The notes: a model not told the origin generated them from the sequence alone. A stretch of 64,000 bases of DNA from Acidobacteriota bacterium (GCA_013287135.1 JABDEK010000011.1:1-64000), one strand, 5' to 3'. Shown: positions 36,307 through 46,373, counted from the first letter of the stretch. Translations and numbers: made by a program.

Positions 36307-37326
36307 ATGCAGCTCGGAATGATCGGGCTCGGAAGAATGGGGGCGAACATGGTGCGGCGCCTGTTAAGGAAAAGGCACCAATGCGTAGTCTTCAACAGAT
36401 CGCCAAAACCGGTGCAGGAGTTGGTTCAAGAGGGAGCAGTGGGAACTGATTCGCTGACGGATTTTGTGAAACAGCTCGCGAAGCCCCGAGCGATATGGTT
36501 GATGGTGCCGGCGGCTTCTGTGGATCGAAGTATCGCCGATCTCGTGCCGAATCTCGAGGCTGAGGACATTCTTATCGACGGCGGCAACTCTTACTACGTC
36601 GATGACATTCGTCGCGCCAAGGAGCTCGCACTAAGGAACATACATTATGTAGATGTGGGGACGAGCGGCGGCGTATGGGGTCTTGATCGCGGCTACTGCA
36701 TGATGATTGGCGGGGAAAAAAGCGTGGTGAAGCACCTCGATTCGATTTTCGCCGCGCTCGCGCCAGGGTCTGCTAGCGCGTCGCAAACACCCGGACGCGA
36801 ATCTTTCGGCGGAACCGCCGAAGAAGGCTATCTGCATTGTGGCCCCAACGGAGGCGGACACTTTGTAAAGATGATCCACAACGGAATCGAGTACGGCCTT
36901 ATGGCGGCATACGCCGAGGGACTTAGCATTTTGCGCAGCGCGAATGTGGGCAAAGCGCAGAGTTCTGTCGATGCGGAAACTACACCGCTGCGCGATCCTG
37001 AGCACTATCAATTTGACTTCGATCTGCGTGATATCGCTGAGGTGTGGCGGCGCGGCAGTGTGATTGCCTCGTGGCTACTTGATTTGACTGCGGCTGCCTT
37101 GGCGAAGGACCCAACCTTAGCCCAATTCGAAGGCCGCGTTTCGGATTCGGGCGAGGGCCGCTGGACGATCAAGTCCGCGATTGACGAAGCGGTTCCGGTC
37201 CCGGTCCTCTCTGCGTCGCTCTATCAGCGTTTCGCCTCACGCGGCGAAGCGGATTACCAGCACAGAGTTCTTTCTTCGATGCGATACGGGTTCGGCGGTC
37301 ATTTGGAAAAAGCGGCCTCCAAGTAG
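36307..37326 (+). CDS. 6-phosphogluconate dehydrogenase, decarboxylating (short GndA/YqeC type)
   Basis: A 339-residue enzyme of the short 6-phosphogluconate dehydrogenase class. The dinucleotide motif is [16 protein letters not shown], followed by [49 protein letters not shown] and the catalytic Lys/Asn region [17 protein letters not shown]. It converts 6-phosphogluconate to ribulose 5-phosphate plus CO2 and makes NAD(P)H. ATG 36307 follows AGGGGGTG. It sits among reductase genes and could supply their reducing power. The family is clear. Confidence 0.9.
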   Translation: MQLGMIGLGRMGANMVRRLLRKRHQCVVFNRSPKPVQELVQEGAVGTDSLTDFVKQLAKPRAIWLMVPAASVDRSIADLVPNLEAEDILIDGGNSYYVDDIRRAKELALRNIHYVDVGTSGGVWGLDRGYCMMIGGEKSVVKHLDSIFAALAPGSASASQTPGRESFGGTAEEGYLHCGPNGGGHFVKMIHNGIEYGLMAAYAEGLSILRSANVGKAQSSVDAETTPLRDPEHYQFDFDLRDIAEVWRRGSVIASWLLDLTAAALAKDPTLAQFEGRVSDSGEGRWTIKSAIDEAVPVPVLSASLYQRFASRGEADYQHRVLSSMRYGFGGHLEKAASK

Positions 37327-37490
37327 CTCCGTAGAAAGGACTCGCACTGTGTACGTTCCGGCTTGTTGGTATGTACGGGTGCTTTAGAGCGGGAATAAAA
37401 CGGACGTTGCCGCTCGTGATCGGTCCGCTGCGACTGCCGTGTGGCCGAATCGACGAGACTCTCGCATCGACGTTGCGGGGAAAGGTCTTT

Positions 37491-37775
37491 ATGGGCGACG
37501 AACGGATCGGCGCGACTGATCAAAAAGGGGCCCACGCTCCTTCGATGGCGCAGCTTTTCGCTTCGGCTGAGAGGGAGCTGTCCGCGTTTATTACTGCGGT
37601 CAATACTCTGTTCGGAGCTGAGCAGGCACAGCAGGCGGGCGAAGACTGGATGGAGGAATTGGAGCAGACGGATTTCCCAAGTGCAGCCCCAGTTATTCGC
37701 TGGCGACGGGTAACCATCGCGGCAGCTTCCAGGCTCGCGGGCCGCGTGAACGGTCTCGCTCGAGAGGTTAAGTAG
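37491..37775 (+). CDS. small helical protein of unknown function
   Basis: A 94-residue protein with a good ribosome site (AAAGG eight bases ahead of ATG). It appears alpha-helical, with SMAQLFASAERELSAFITAV and WMEELEQTDF. I do not recognise a family. It lies between the 6-phosphogluconate dehydrogenase and a frameshifted SDR gene, with only 21 bases to the latter, so it is likely co-transcribed. The longer reading from 37371 lacks a ribosome site and looks non-coding. Confidence 0.5.
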   Translation: MGDERIGATDQKGAHAPSMAQLFASAERELSAFITAVNTLFGAEQAQQAGEDWMEELEQTDFPSAAPVIRWRRVTIAAASRLAGRVNGLAREVK

Positions 37776-37796
37776 TACGCAGCGCTGGAGGAAATA

Positions 37797-38583
37797 ATGG
37801 TTCAGCAGAACAAAACCGCACTGGTGACGGGCGCTTCTCGTGGAATTGGACGAGCCATTGCGTCAGCGCTTGCTAACACGGGTGCACATGTATTGGTTCA
37901 CTACCCACGCTCCGCACAAGATGCGGAGTCTCTCGTCGCCACCATCCGCTCCAAGGGAGGCCGCGCGGAGGCGATAAGCGCAGACCTGGCGACTTCGGAA
38001 GGAGCAACTTCGCTAGCCAAAGAAGCCCGCTCAATCGTTGGCGACCGATTGGACGTACTCGTATTGAATGCTGGCATCTCCAAAGCTGCCACCATCAAAG
38101 ATCACAGCCTGGAGGATTTTGGCAATCTCTTTGCGACGAATGTACGCAGTCCGTTTTTTCTGGTGCAGCAGCTTCTGCCCATCCTAGATGAAGGATCGAA
38201 CATTATCGTGATCTCTTCGCTCGGGGCTCACGCCGTAGTTGGAAAGTCCGGTATGGAAAACCCTTCGATCCTTGCTTACGCCTCAAACCAAAGGAGCACT
38301 CGAGATTCTGGTCAAAAACTGGGCGGCCATTCTAGGAACCCGAGGCATTCGCGTGAATGCAGTCGCGCCAGGCGTGATCGACACTGACATGTCGAAGTTC
38401 ACAAAGACTGAGGCAGGCCGGGACGCCGCGCTAGGGATGCAGGCATTGAAACGGATCGGCAAGCCGGAAGATGTCGCGGACGTCGTCACGTTCCTTGCGT
38501 CAGACGCAGCCCGCTGGATCACGGGAGCCAGCATCCCTGTCGATGGCGGGTCGAAGCCTGAGGGGCGTTCGACACCGTTTTAA
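37797..38583 (+). pseudogene. SDR-family oxidoreductase broken by a one-base insertion
   Basis: The first part (MVQQNKTALVTGASRGIGRA through SIIVISSLGAH-like and ILAYAS) is a classical SDR. The second (KGALEILVKNWAAILGTRGI through WITGASIPVDGGSKP) continues it in another frame. The shift lies at about 38286-38291: AACCAAAGG breaks the frame where AACAAAGG would read YASNKGAL, restoring the catalytic Tyr-x-x-x-Lys. A strong GGAGG precedes the start, and the next gene follows 21 bases later, so operon structure is intact. A recent mutation or a sequencing error is possible. If repaired, it would be a 3-oxoacyl-reductase-like enzyme of about 262 residues. Confidence 0.8.
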
Positions 38584-38604
38584 GAGATTAAGGAGGCACT
38601 AGCT

Positions 38605-39522
38605 ATGGTTTCACCCGTTGCTTTGAACGGCATGTATGTGATTTTGGGGGCGAGCGGGAACACCGGCTCGATCATTGCCGATTTCTTGCTATCGAAGGGT
38701 AAGAACGTGCGCGTCGTAGGTCGCGACGCAAGACGACTGCAGCGCTTTGTGCCTAAAGGTGGAGAGGCGCTCACCGGCGACATGAGCGATGCGGTTGCGC
38801 TAACCAAAGCCTTCAGAGGCGCGCTTGCGGCCTACCTGTTGTTGCCGCCGATAACCTCCCGGGAGGACCAGGAGCGACAGAGCGATGCGATCGCGAAAGC
38901 CGTGAAGGAGTCCGGTCTGCGCTACGCAGTGTACTTGAGCAGCTACGGCGCTCATGTCCCGGAGGGCACCGGGCCAGTCACGGGGCTGCATTCTTCGGAG
39001 CAAAAACTCAATGCTATCGGCGGTTTGAACCTTCTGCACCTGCGCGCCGCGTACTACATGGAGAACAATCTGGCGGCGATCAGCATGATTCAGGGGATGG
39101 GAATCTTCGGACACGCACTGCTACCCGACCTGAAGCTGCCCATGATGGCGACGCGCGATGTTGGCGACTATGCCGCCCAGCGCCTCCTGGATCTGAATTT
39201 TTCCGGCAAACAAACCCGCGAGCTGCTTGGCGAGCGCGACCTGTCGATGGCGGAAGCGACCGCGATCATTGGGCGTGGCATCGGCAAACCGGATCTGCGT
39301 TACGTGCAGTTTCCCTATGACCGGATGCAGCAGGTGTTAGAGCAAATGGGTATGCCGCCGACGAAAGCCGCGGTGTACATCGAGATGTTCAAGGCCATCA
39401 ACACCGGAGTTCTCGCTGCGCAGGAGCCGCGTTCGCAGGAGAACACTACACCGACTTCGTTTGAAAAATTTGTGCAGGAGGTCTTTGCGCCTGCATATCA
39501 CGGCAAGGCTGTCACCGATTAG
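38605..39522 (+). CDS. NmrA-like NAD(P)-binding protein
   Basis: A 305-residue atypical SDR of the NmrA/TMR group. Nucleotide motif VILGASGNTGSIIADFLL, then RVVGRDARRLQRF and LRAAYYMENNLAAI, a family signature region. An AAGGAGG ribosome site lies eight bases upstream, and the gene starts 21 bases after the broken SDR gene. Homologues reduce quinones or sense NADP ratio. It is a second NmrA-like protein in the window but not close to the one at 17.8 kb by eye. Confidence 0.85.
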   Translation: MVSPVALNGMYVILGASGNTGSIIADFLLSKGKNVRVVGRDARRLQRFVPKGGEALTGDMSDAVALTKAFRGALAAYLLLPPITSREDQERQSDAIAKAVKESGLRYAVYLSSYGAHVPEGTGPVTGLHSSEQKLNAIGGLNLLHLRAAYYMENNLAAISMIQGMGIFGHALLPDLKLPMMATRDVGDYAAQRLLDLNFSGKQTRELLGERDLSMAEATAIIGRGIGKPDLRYVQFPYDRMQQVLEQMGMPPTKAAVYIEMFKAINTGVLAAQEPRSQENTTPTSFEKFVQEVFAPAYHGKAVTD

Positions 39523-39726
39523 GGCTCACCGCCTAGGTGACACCGATTGTGGGTGCCCGAGATTTTCGGAAAGCACCTCCTGAAAATTGTCGTGCAAAAC
39601 GGTACGCGCCAGGCATGGCGAAACAAGGCACGAAGGACGGCACGATGTTGTTCGTTTTGAACGGCGCTAGGCAGTAAAGCGAGAGTGACAGGGGATACGA
39701 CAATCACAAACTGGAGGAATGAAAAC

Positions 39727-39921
39727 ATGCCGGACCATCAGGACGGAAGTATTAGTCGCGACGAGCTTGAAAAAAGGGCTTACGAGGTTTACTTGCAGCG
39801 CGGTGCGGAACACGGTCATGACGAGGAAGATTGGCTGCTGGCCGAGGCTCAATTAACCGAAGAACGCAATCTCGACCGTGAAACCTCCGAGCCTCTTAAG
39901 ACGCAAAGCGCGGGGGTATGA
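39727..39921 (+). CDS. DUF2934 miniature protein
   Basis: A 64-residue acidic protein matching DUF2934, common in Acidobacteriota and some Proteobacteria: ELEKRAYEVYLQRGAEHGHD then EEDWLLAEAQL. GGAGG lies eight bases before the ATG, which excludes the longer upstream reading. The function is not established. It closes the co-directional gene run of the island. Confidence 0.75.
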   Translation: MPDHQDGSISRDELEKRAYEVYLQRGAEHGHDEEDWLLAEAQLTEERNLDRETSEPLKTQSAGV

Positions 39922-40741
39922 TGGCGCGTTGAGTCTATCGTCCCAGATCGACCATCTCGATCCGGATTAAGGTTCCACTTAATATCCGCGGTTTTGCTGA
40001 GCCATTTGTGTTACGGAGATGGCTGCCCAATAACTCTTATTGGGCCGATGCTGTAACACATTGATTCAACATGCGCTCTTCTTCATACAAAGAAGGCGTT
40101 CAGCATGTCCAGGTCGGAGATGAATGTAATTGCTTTGACCTGGGCTGCCACCGGACTCGGCAAAACCAAAACCATCAGCAGGGTAAGAACGGCGATTGTA
40201 TGGAGAACACCCAAAAAACCTTTGCTTAACACGCTCCTCTTTGCGGTCTGGACCAATCTGCTGACAAATCCGCGGTTTCGTAAAACCGTGCATGTGTCGT
40301 GCAACAGGGGGTTGAACACACTTCTACTACGGGTGAAAGCCGCTAAACGAATTGGACTACGGGGGCCGATCGTCCCAGTCTCCCCAGGGCAGATCGAGAG
40401 GAGAACTACACAGATTCCTACAATCAGACCGGAAATACGAAATCAAGCGGGGATTCAATAAAATGGTGTTACGGAGGCATTAACATCGCTATTCCGGCTG
40501 GAAATATTTTCTAACACTTCAACCGGAATTCAGAAATGTCCGATTATCCGTCCACGTTAATTTTGCTGGGGGTAAATCCAAATGCGCCGCAGTTCGAACC
40601 GTACCGCGCCGGCAATACTTTCGGCGCTGGAAGCGGCGGATGGTCAGTTGTGTGCCGGATGTGATCTCGAGCGGTTTCTTCAAATAACCTAGCGCAGGTC
40701 TTGCGCCATGCGCTTTCGCCTCCACTGAGTTCCAGTGCTCG
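39922..40741. other. 820-base stretch without a convincing gene
   Basis: It lies between the convergent DUF2934 and beta-propeller genes. A minus-strand reading at 40083-40319 contains a signal-peptide-like segment (VLHTIAVLTLLMVLVLPSPV then AAQ) but stops soon after, so it may be the decayed start of a secreted protein. A plus-strand frame over the same bases looks like a shadow. An extended inverted repeat (40007-40060) and an 11-base direct repeat (GTGTTACGGAG at 40008 and 40466) frame the segment. Confidence 0.4.
40007..40060. repeat. extended inverted repeat / hairpin element
   Basis: An outer perfect arm TGTGTTAC (40007-40014) / GTAACACA (40053-40060) and an inner perfect arm GCCCAATAA / TTATTGGGC (40025-40045) with a three-base loop. 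No T-run follows, so it is not a standard terminator. It could be a decayed insertion end or a structured RNA. Confidence 0.5.
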
Positions 40742-41881
40742 TTACCGAATGCCAACCCCGACGCCACAGACGGTTCCGGAATCTTGGCAACTTCTCGCTG
40801 TAGAAAGATCCTCGAACGCGTATACATAATACGGACCGCTTGCGGAGAGACTGAGAGTGACGTACAGGCGTCCACGCACGGAATCAACGGCGGCGCCTCC
40901 AGCAAAGGCAAAACCGGCCGGCAGCGGGAAAGACGACATCGAGGGTTCCGGAATGAGTTCTCCGGATACGTCATTTCTTACTTCGATGCTGGGCGTCGTG
41001 GGGTTGCCGAGGTAAAGATGATGCAACGCGTTGTTGTCCTCGACGAACGTAGGGACATAGTTCAAGGGTTTCGTTTGAAGAATTTTTTCCGAAGACCCAT
41101 TCACGATCTGCAAGTCGGTTCCCGAAACTGCGTAGATCAGGTTCGCTACCGGATTGATTGCAAGCACGGTGCCGCCGAAGCTGGTCGTTGTGACGAGATA
41201 TGTCTTAGGATTAACTTCTTCGGAAACAAAGACGCCGGTATTGGGATATACCTCATATTCCACATAGAGCCGACCCGTAGTGGGATTAACGGCAATAGAG
41301 CTCATTGTTCCCCCTGATGGTATGGGCCCCTTAACGATCTTAAATGTATCAGCATCAATGGCAAATACCGGATCGTTTCCCGGACCACACTGGGCTCCCA
41401 CCCACATGATCCGCGATTTGCCGTTAAACACTACTTCACCGGGACAGTACGGGGATCCGACGTTCACGGGGGTGACAATCTGCGTGTTCGTCGACCCGGA
41501 ATAGATGAGGACGTTATTGCTGTACAATCCCCCGGTCCAGTAATTGTCATTCTTCAGATCCACAGCTGTTCCGCTTCCAGTCACAGAGGCCAGGATTGAG
41601 TACGTGCATGAAGCGTTCCCAGCTATTGGACACGTGCTTCCATCAATCACCGTGACTCCCTGCGCACTGTTGAAGAGGGTACTCTGATAGAGGAGGTTAA
41701 GAGCGGGATTCAATGCAAGGGCCTGAGAGGATGGAACCTGGACTTGGCCCAAGATCGGCATGCATCCATTCGCACATGTGCTTTGGGCGGATGCACCGGC
41801 GACTGCGGCCAAGGAGAAAAGCAGAATACAAATACTTTTTCCTACCACGTCCATTTTCTTTGAGCTGAGAGAATTCATCAA
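40742..41881 (-). CDS. secreted YVTN-like beta-propeller protein
   Basis: A 379-residue exported protein. The signal peptide spans about residues 10-33 (SICILLFSLAAVAGASAQ). The mature part has repeated units with LALNPALNLLYQS, IAVNPTTGRLYVEY, LAINPVANLIYAVS and AAVDSVRGRLYVT, the NPxTxxLYV pattern of YVTN/NHL-like propellers. Several Cys residues at both ends (CANGCMP, CQDSGTVCG) may form disulfides in the periplasm. These proteins bind partners or ligands; none can be named. It is island cargo upstream of the TPR kinase on the same strand but not tightly linked to it. Confidence 0.7.
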   Translation of the reverse strand: MMNSLSSKKMDVVGKSICILLFSLAAVAGASAQSTCANGCMPILGQVQVPSSQALALNPALNLLYQSTLFNSAQGVTVIDGSTCPIAGNASCTYSILASVTGSGTAVDLKNDNYWTGGLYSNNVLIYSGSTNTQIVTPVNVGSPYCPGEVVFNGKSRIMWVGAQCGPGNDPVFAIDADTFKIVKGPIPSGGTMSSIAVNPTTGRLYVEYEVYPNTGVFVSEEVNPKTYLVTTTSFGGTVLAINPVANLIYAVSGTDLQIVNGSSEKILQTKPLNYVPTFVEDNNALHHLYLGNPTTPSIEVRNDVSGELIPEPSMSSFPLPAGFAFAGGAAVDSVRGRLYVTLSLSASGPYYVYAFEDLSTARSCQDSGTVCGVGVGIR

Positions 41882-42009
41882 GTCCCCCGAGATACGAGTT
41901 CCCGCATCTTAGTCCTTATGGGCGTAGAATAAAAGGTATTAAAAAAACGGTAACCTCCCAGCTCACTCTCGCATGATTTTCAGCGGCTCGGATCGCATCT
42001 ATTCCGGGA

Positions 42010-44943
42010 TCACTTCAACTTCAGGTACTCTGCCTTTGCGGCGTGGAGGATCGGGATATTGGCGTCAGCATTACTCCAGAGCGTGAAGAAATCATGATAC
42101 GCGGCGCGGGCTTTGACGAAGTCGGCTTGCATGGCATAGGCGCGGGCGAGGCCGAGATAGGCTAGGGCACCAATGGGCTCGTTCTGCACAATGCCGCGAT
42201 AGTCAAGGATTCTCTGAAATTCGGCCACGCCTTCGCCGCTCCGATGCGCAGCTAGGAATGCTTCTCCGCGCACATAGACCGGATAGAGCGCTGGCGTGAA
42301 AGCAGCGCCGGTAGGTGTCCCCATCTCATAGGGAGCGGCGGACTGAAGGGCTTGGAGGGCCTTCGGGGCATCGCCGCGACTCAAGGCGAGCTGAGCACGA
42401 AGCGGAGGCAGGTAGTTAAACTGCACTAAAGTATCCTCCGGCAAGCGCTTGGCCAAGTCATCGGCCAGTTTCTCGACTTGAAGTTGATTCCGGGCGGAAT
42501 CTCCCACTAAAGCGAGTGCTAGTGCTGCTCCGTACTGCACAGTCTTGCCCGTCGAAAAACTCAGTGCAGCCTCAGCTCGCCGCCTGGCCTCAGCTGAATT
42601 CCCGACGAGCGCTTCTCGCAGGGCTGCATCGGCTTCGTAACCTGCCGCCGTTTCCTTGTCCAAGGACCGCTCGGCTGAAGCCACCGCCCTGCGAGAAAAC
42701 TCTCGAGCCTTGCTGATTTGGCCAGCATAGGCAGCCGTATCGGCTTCGCTCGCTAGCAGCACGTCTTCCCACCCTGGCCGACCTTCTGACCAAGCGATTT
42801 GCTCCGCCATCCTCGCCGCATCGTTCTTGACAAACGCGAGCTGGTACAAAATCAAGTGCAGAAAAGGAGAATCTAGATTTTTTGCCTGTGCATCTTGGGC
42901 CGTGGTCCAGGCCTGGTCCAACCGACCCAGATAGAGGTACGTGATGACGATGTTCGCATAGCTCTGACCGCTACTGGGATCGAGCCGCAGGGTCTCGAGC
43001 AATTCCGCGAGCGCCTTGTCGTAGTGTCCGAGATTAGTGTAGATGCTACCCAGGTTCCCTGGCGGCACATCATTTCGCGGATAAGTCTGTTGCCATAATT
43101 CATAGACTTGGCGCGCCCGTACCAAGTCTCCGGTGAAAACGTGGTAGTAGTGAGACTCGATATAGAAATTCTCGGGAGCACTCACCCTCTCGCGCAGCTC
43201 GTAGGCTTTTTGCATGCTCTCCGCCGCCAAGCCGGTTTCCCCGAGATTGAAATAGCATGAACCGAGCATTGCATAGGCCATTGCGAAATTAGGGTCGATG
43301 AGGATGGCCTGTTGGAAAAATTTCGAAGCGCTGGCGGGATCGTACCTCGTTACCATGGTCTTCTGTCCCAAGCTGTACGCCTTAATGGCTTCGAGCGATG
43401 ACGTTGTAGCCTGCGCGATCGGCGTATCGAATTTCTGAATAGTGCTGAGCGATTCTCCGAGCTGGTCACGCAAATCCTTGGCGCCCCGATCGAGGCCATC
43501 GAGGACCCTTTCCCTGCCCGCCGCCTGCACTTGTTCCTGCGCTAGAGAATCTCCCGTCGCACAGTTGATCGCGTTCAAGCCGATGACGTACTTGTTCCCC
43601 AGATTCGCAATTGAGCCCGTGATGTAAGCTTTGCTTCCTGTCCGCTGGCAGAGATCACGGATGATGTCTGGCGTCAGCTTCGCGTCCGCGGGCTTGGTCA
43701 TCAGCTTCAGCGTATCGGCGACTTTCTGGTCGGAAAGAATATTCAAGAAGGGTGACTGGCGCACGCTTACAGAGAGCGCCTGCTTGAGAGTGTCATCAAA
43801 GACCGTCTCTCCGGTTGTGTTGGTGAAATCCGCGAGTACGACGGTATCGGTGCCGCTCAGCGCATGAGCACGGCGCACAAAATAGAGCCAGCTGCCACCG
43901 ACTAGGGCGAGCACGGCGAACACAACGCCCGCGATTAAGATCCATTTGAATGGGCGGGCTCCGGGCTTCGGTCGTCGGAATGCATCGTTTGTTGCTGCTG
44001 ACGAAACGGATAGGGAAGGGCCTGGCGCTTCCTTCTCCCGGAGCCCCGACTCCATGTCGCGCTTCAGCCGTTGCAAATCGGTGCGAATCTCCGCAGCGGA
44101 TTGGTAGCGAAGCTTTTTATCCTTCTCTAGCGCCTTGTTAATGACGTCTTCAAACTTCGGCGGAATATCAGGATTCAATCGCAGTGCGGGCACAGGCACA
44201 TGGTGAAGGATGGCGTCCGTGATGAGAGCGGAGCTGTCTCCGCGGAATGGCAAAGTTCCAGTGACCATTTCGTAAAGAACGACACCAAAGGAAAATAAAT
44301 CTGTGCGGGTGTCCAACTCTTTGGCACTCAACTGTTCGGGTGACATGTAGGCTACCGTACCTACTATCGTCCCAGGTGCGCTGAAGTCTTCCTCGTCAGC
44401 GCGGGTCAAGGCATCTGTTCCGAGTGTTGCATCGTCTCGGCCGGAGTCTGTTTTCGGAGTTACTTTAGCCAAACCGAAATCGAGAATCTTGGCGTGCCCA
44501 CGCTTGGTGACAAAAATGTTAGGTGGCTTGATGTCGCGATGGATGATGCCTTCCGCGTGCGCAGCATCGAGCCCGTCGGCAATCTCAATCGCTAGGTTGA
44601 GTACAGTTTCAGTTGCGACAGATCGGCCACCAATTCGGTGCTTCAGCGTCACACCATCTAAGTACTCCATCACGATGAAGACCTGTCCGTGATCGCGGTC
44701 AATCTCGTGGATTGTACAAATATTCGCGTGGTTCAAGGCCGATGCAGCTTTGGCCTCCCGCTGGAAGCGGCCCAATGCCTGAGAATCTTCAGCGACGTGA
44801 TCTGGAAGGAATTTCAAGGCAACAAAACGGTTGAGTGTGACGTCCTCAGCCTTGTAGACCACACCCATACCGCCGCCGCCCAGTTTTTCGAGGATGCGGT
44901 AGTGCGAAATAGTTTGGCCGATGAGTGATAAAGAATCCACCAT
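42010..44943 (-). CDS. membrane-anchored Ser/Thr protein kinase with TPR C-terminus
   Basis: 977 residues. A PknB-like kinase domain at about 14-285 has a Gly-rich loop ([12 protein letters not shown]), catalytic Lys44 (VALKFL), HRDIKPPN with catalytic Asp137, and DFG Asp155. A membrane helix at about 333-355 ([20 protein letters not shown]) separates it from a large extracytoplasmic part. That part begins with a domain seen in other acidobacterial kinases ([20 protein letters not shown]) followed by many TPR units ([40 protein letters not shown]). This architecture is abundant in Acidobacteriota. The target is unknown. It is adjacent to the integrase remnant at the right end of unit 1. Confidence 0.92.
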   Translation of the reverse strand: MVDSLSLIGQTISHYRILEKLGGGGMGVVYKAEDVTLNRFVALKFLPDHVAEDSQALGRFQREAKAASALNHANICTIHEIDRDHGQVFIVMEYLDGVTLKHRIGGRSVATETVLNLAIEIADGLDAAHAEGIIHRDIKPPNIFVTKRGHAKILDFGLAKVTPKTDSGRDDATLGTDALTRADEEDFSAPGTIVGTVAYMSPEQLSAKELDTRTDLFSFGVVLYEMVTGTLPFRGDSSALITDAILHHVPVPALRLNPDIPPKFEDVINKALEKDKKLRYQSAAEIRTDLQRLKRDMESGLREKEAPGPSLSVSSAATNDAFRRPKPGARPFKWILIAGVVFAVLALVGGSWLYFVRRAHALSGTDTVVLADFTNTTGETVFDDTLKQALSVSVRQSPFLNILSDQKVADTLKLMTKPADAKLTPDIIRDLCQRTGSKAYITGSIANLGNKYVIGLNAINCATGDSLAQEQVQAAGRERVLDGLDRGAKDLRDQLGESLSTIQKFDTPIAQATTSSLEAIKAYSLGQKTMVTRYDPASASKFFQQAILIDPNFAMAYAMLGSCYFNLGETGLAAESMQKAYELRERVSAPENFYIESHYYHVFTGDLVRARQVYELWQQTYPRNDVPPGNLGSIYTNLGHYDKALAELLETLRLDPSSGQSYANIVITYLYLGRLDQAWTTAQDAQAKNLDSPFLHLILYQLAFVKNDAARMAEQIAWSEGRPGWEDVLLASEADTAAYAGQISKAREFSRRAVASAERSLDKETAAGYEADAALREALVGNSAEARRRAEAALSFSTGKTVQYGAALALALVGDSARNQLQVEKLADDLAKRLPEDTLVQFNYLPPLRAQLALSRGDAPKALQALQSAAPYEMGTPTGAAFTPALYPVYVRGEAFLAAHRSGEGVAEFQRILDYRGIVQNEPIGALAYLGLARAYAMQADFVKARAAYHDFFTLWSNADANIPILHAAKAEYLKLK

Positions 44944-44991
44944 CAGGCGCTCATCTTAGGTTGAGGCAGGAGGCAAGTCAACGGAGAGAGA

Positions 44992-45363
44992 TTGCGTGGG
45001 CCAAGCGGCAAGCCGATGATCTTGGAAAATCTTTCGAAGCGAGTTGTAATCCCGGCGCTAAAACGCTGCGCGATCTGTTTCCAGCAGGAATCAGCGCATA
45101 AGGCCGAGCATGAATTTAAGCTACATGAATGGCTGCCAGCGTGGCATGGCTGGTATTCACTGCGGCGTGGCGTAGCAACCACTCTAGCGGGCCTGACGAA
45201 AGACAATGGACTTGCGTCGAAGAGATTACTAAGGCATTCAAATCTGGCGACTGCAAATCGGCACCCTATGCACGACGTGCCCGAAAATACGCTTTCGGCG
45301 ATGGAACTGTTTGAAAAGTTGTGCAACGAGAGTGCAACGTCGGCTACCGCGATACCAGACTAA
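44992..45363 (+). pseudogene. tyrosine recombinase (integrase) C-terminal remnant
   Basis: About 123 residues showing the end of a phage-type integrase: WHGWYSLRRGVATTLAGL (catalytic H-x-x-R) followed by KRLLRHSNLATANRHPMHDV, where the expected catalytic Tyr is missing. The N-terminal arm-binding and core domains and the first catalytic Arg are absent; the sequence begins close to the kinase start. Its stop lies 16 bases before att-like repeat B, exactly where an integrase gene normally abuts its attachment site. It is the likely former integrase of unit 1, now dead. Confidence 0.75.
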
Positions 45364-45379
45364 GTCACTGAAAATTATG

Positions 45380-45422
45380 GCGGGGACGACGAGACTCGAA
45401 CTCGCGACCTCTGCCGTGACAG
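45380..45422 (-). repeat. att-like repeat B: tRNA-Asp 3' end with CCA
   Basis: 43 bases identical to repeat A, plus a preserved CCA (minus-strand end GCCA). It shows the anticodon loop CTGTCAC, T-arm with TTCGAGT and acceptor strand CGTCCCC, but no 5' half. It separates unit 1 from unit 2 and directly follows the integrase remnant. Confidence 0.85.
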
Positions 45423-45530
45423 TAAGCGGGCTTTAAGTACTTTCAACGACGTAGAAAGCACGGACGGCGCAGTAAGTCATGGGAAGTACATCATAGTCAC
45501 GTTAATGTGTATCGCGGTGTATATCGCAGA
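45423..45530. repeat. att-flanking arm, copy 1 (matches 48175-48283)
   Basis: The 108 bases after repeat B align nearly end to end with the 109 bases after repeat D. Shared blocks include AAGTACTTTCAA, AGCACGGACGGC, AAGTCAT and TGTGTATCGCG. The last motif recurs as pairs in D and near repeat C (47125), suggesting integrase arm-binding sites. Confidence 0.6.
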
Positions 45531-45640
45531 GCCTCCCGTTCGGAGTCTGGCTTTCGCCAGCGAACCGCGATTGCTGGTCTCGCTATTTTCATGGCCTGCG
45601 TTTTTCTGCGGTCGGTCCACGTAGTCGTCCAGTTGTACGC

Positions 45641-45669
45641 TTGACGTAACGCGTAATTCCTGGTAATTT
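45641..45669 (+). promoter_or_regulatory. possible promoter of higBA
   Basis: TTGACG (45641-45646), a 17-base spacer and TAATTT (45664-45669), just ahead of the HigB GTG start at 45680. The leader would be very short, so the exact start point is uncertain. Confidence 0.4.
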
Positions 45670-45679
45670 GGAGTACTAG

Positions 45680-45964
45680 GTGATTCTCAGCTACCGGGAC
45701 AAGAGAACCAGAGACTTCGCCACCGGGAAACGGGTCAAGGCATTCTCTGGATTTGAACGATCCGCCCGGCTGAAGCTGGACCGTATGGAGGCGGCTGTGT
45801 CGCTACGCGACCTTGCCGCGTTGCCAGGCAACCGTTTTGAGGCGTTGGTAGGGGAGCGTAAAGGACAATACAGCATCCGCATTAACGATCAATGGCGGAT
45901 CTGCTTCGAGTGGGCTGAGCAAGCACCGGGACCATCGAACGTGGAGATTGTTGACTATCACTAG
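45680..45964 (+). CDS. higB: HigB/RelE-type toxin
   Basis: A 94-residue toxin of the RelE/HigB family that cleaves mRNA on the ribosome. The fold pattern is visible: ARLKLDRMEAAVSLRDLAAL, PGNRFEALVGERKGQYSIRI and NDQWRICFEW, with basic and aromatic residues on the predicted active strand. The start is GTG with GGAG seven bases ahead. The antitoxin follows 10 bases later, the toxin-first order typical for higBA. It is enclosed between two att-like repeats and presumably stabilises that DNA. Confidence 0.88.
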   Translation: MILSYRDKRTRDFATGKRVKAFSGFERSARLKLDRMEAAVSLRDLAALPGNRFEALVGERKGQYSIRINDQWRICFEWAEQAPGPSNVEIVDYH

Positions 45965-45974
45965 GAGCATCGTT

Positions 45975-46277
45975 ATGGCACTCCCTATTCTCCATCCGGG
46001 TGAACACTTGGCTGAGGAACTGCAAGCGCTCGATATGAGTGCGGCTGAGCTGGCGCGAAACATCGACGTCCCGACCAATCGCATTACACAAATCTTGAAC
46101 GGAACGCGCGGCATCACAGGTGACACCGCCTTGCGCCTAGCTCATTTCTTTGGCACAAGTGCTGAGTTTTGGCTGAATCTGCAAGGGCTCTACGACCTGC
46201 GCCTCGCTCAGGAGAAGGTCGGCAAATCCATCAAGGCGCTTCCAAGGCTAAAACGAAACGATCTCGTCCAGGCATGA
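45975..46277 (+). CDS. higA: HigA-type antitoxin (XRE family)
   Basis: A 100-residue HigA antitoxin: PILHPGEHLAEELQALDMSA, the HTH AAELARNIDVPTNRITQILN, then TGDTALRLAHFFGTSAEFWL and LQGLYDLRLAQ, all family hallmarks. ATG 45975 follows TAGGAG by seven bases. It binds and neutralises HigB and represses the operon. Its stop lies about 100 bases before the truncated integrase remnant. Confidence 0.9.
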   Translation: MALPILHPGEHLAEELQALDMSAAELARNIDVPTNRITQILNGTRGITGDTALRLAHFFGTSAEFWLNLQGLYDLRLAQEKVGKSIKALPRLKRNDLVQA

Positions 46278-46373
46278 TAGAGCTTCGAGCAGACTGCAAC
46301 GGCAGGGGTAGAACTAAGCCATTTGACGACTCTAAGATTGCGCTTTTTCTGGGATGTTCTTCTCGACCATCGG

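Larger units (their letters stand above)
27229..45422. mobile_element. integrative unit 1 (18 kb) between tRNA-Asp repeats A and B
   Basis: Bounded by two identical 43-bp direct repeats of a tRNA-Asp 3' end. An integrase C-terminal remnant touches the right repeat, the usual layout for an integrative island. Cargo: secreted beta-rich and kelch proteins, a sigma-54 activator, a redox gene run, a beta-propeller and a TPR kinase. The integrase is truncated, so the unit is probably immobile now. Confidence 0.6.

Noticed and set aside
40083-40319. Small secreted protein on the minus strand
   Set aside because: It has a signal-like segment but ends a few residues after it and lacks a ribosome site, so I describe it only as a possible remnant.
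40105-40461. 118-residue plus-strand gene
   Set aside because: Composition is atypical, it lies antisense to the signal-like remnant, and no family is recognisable.
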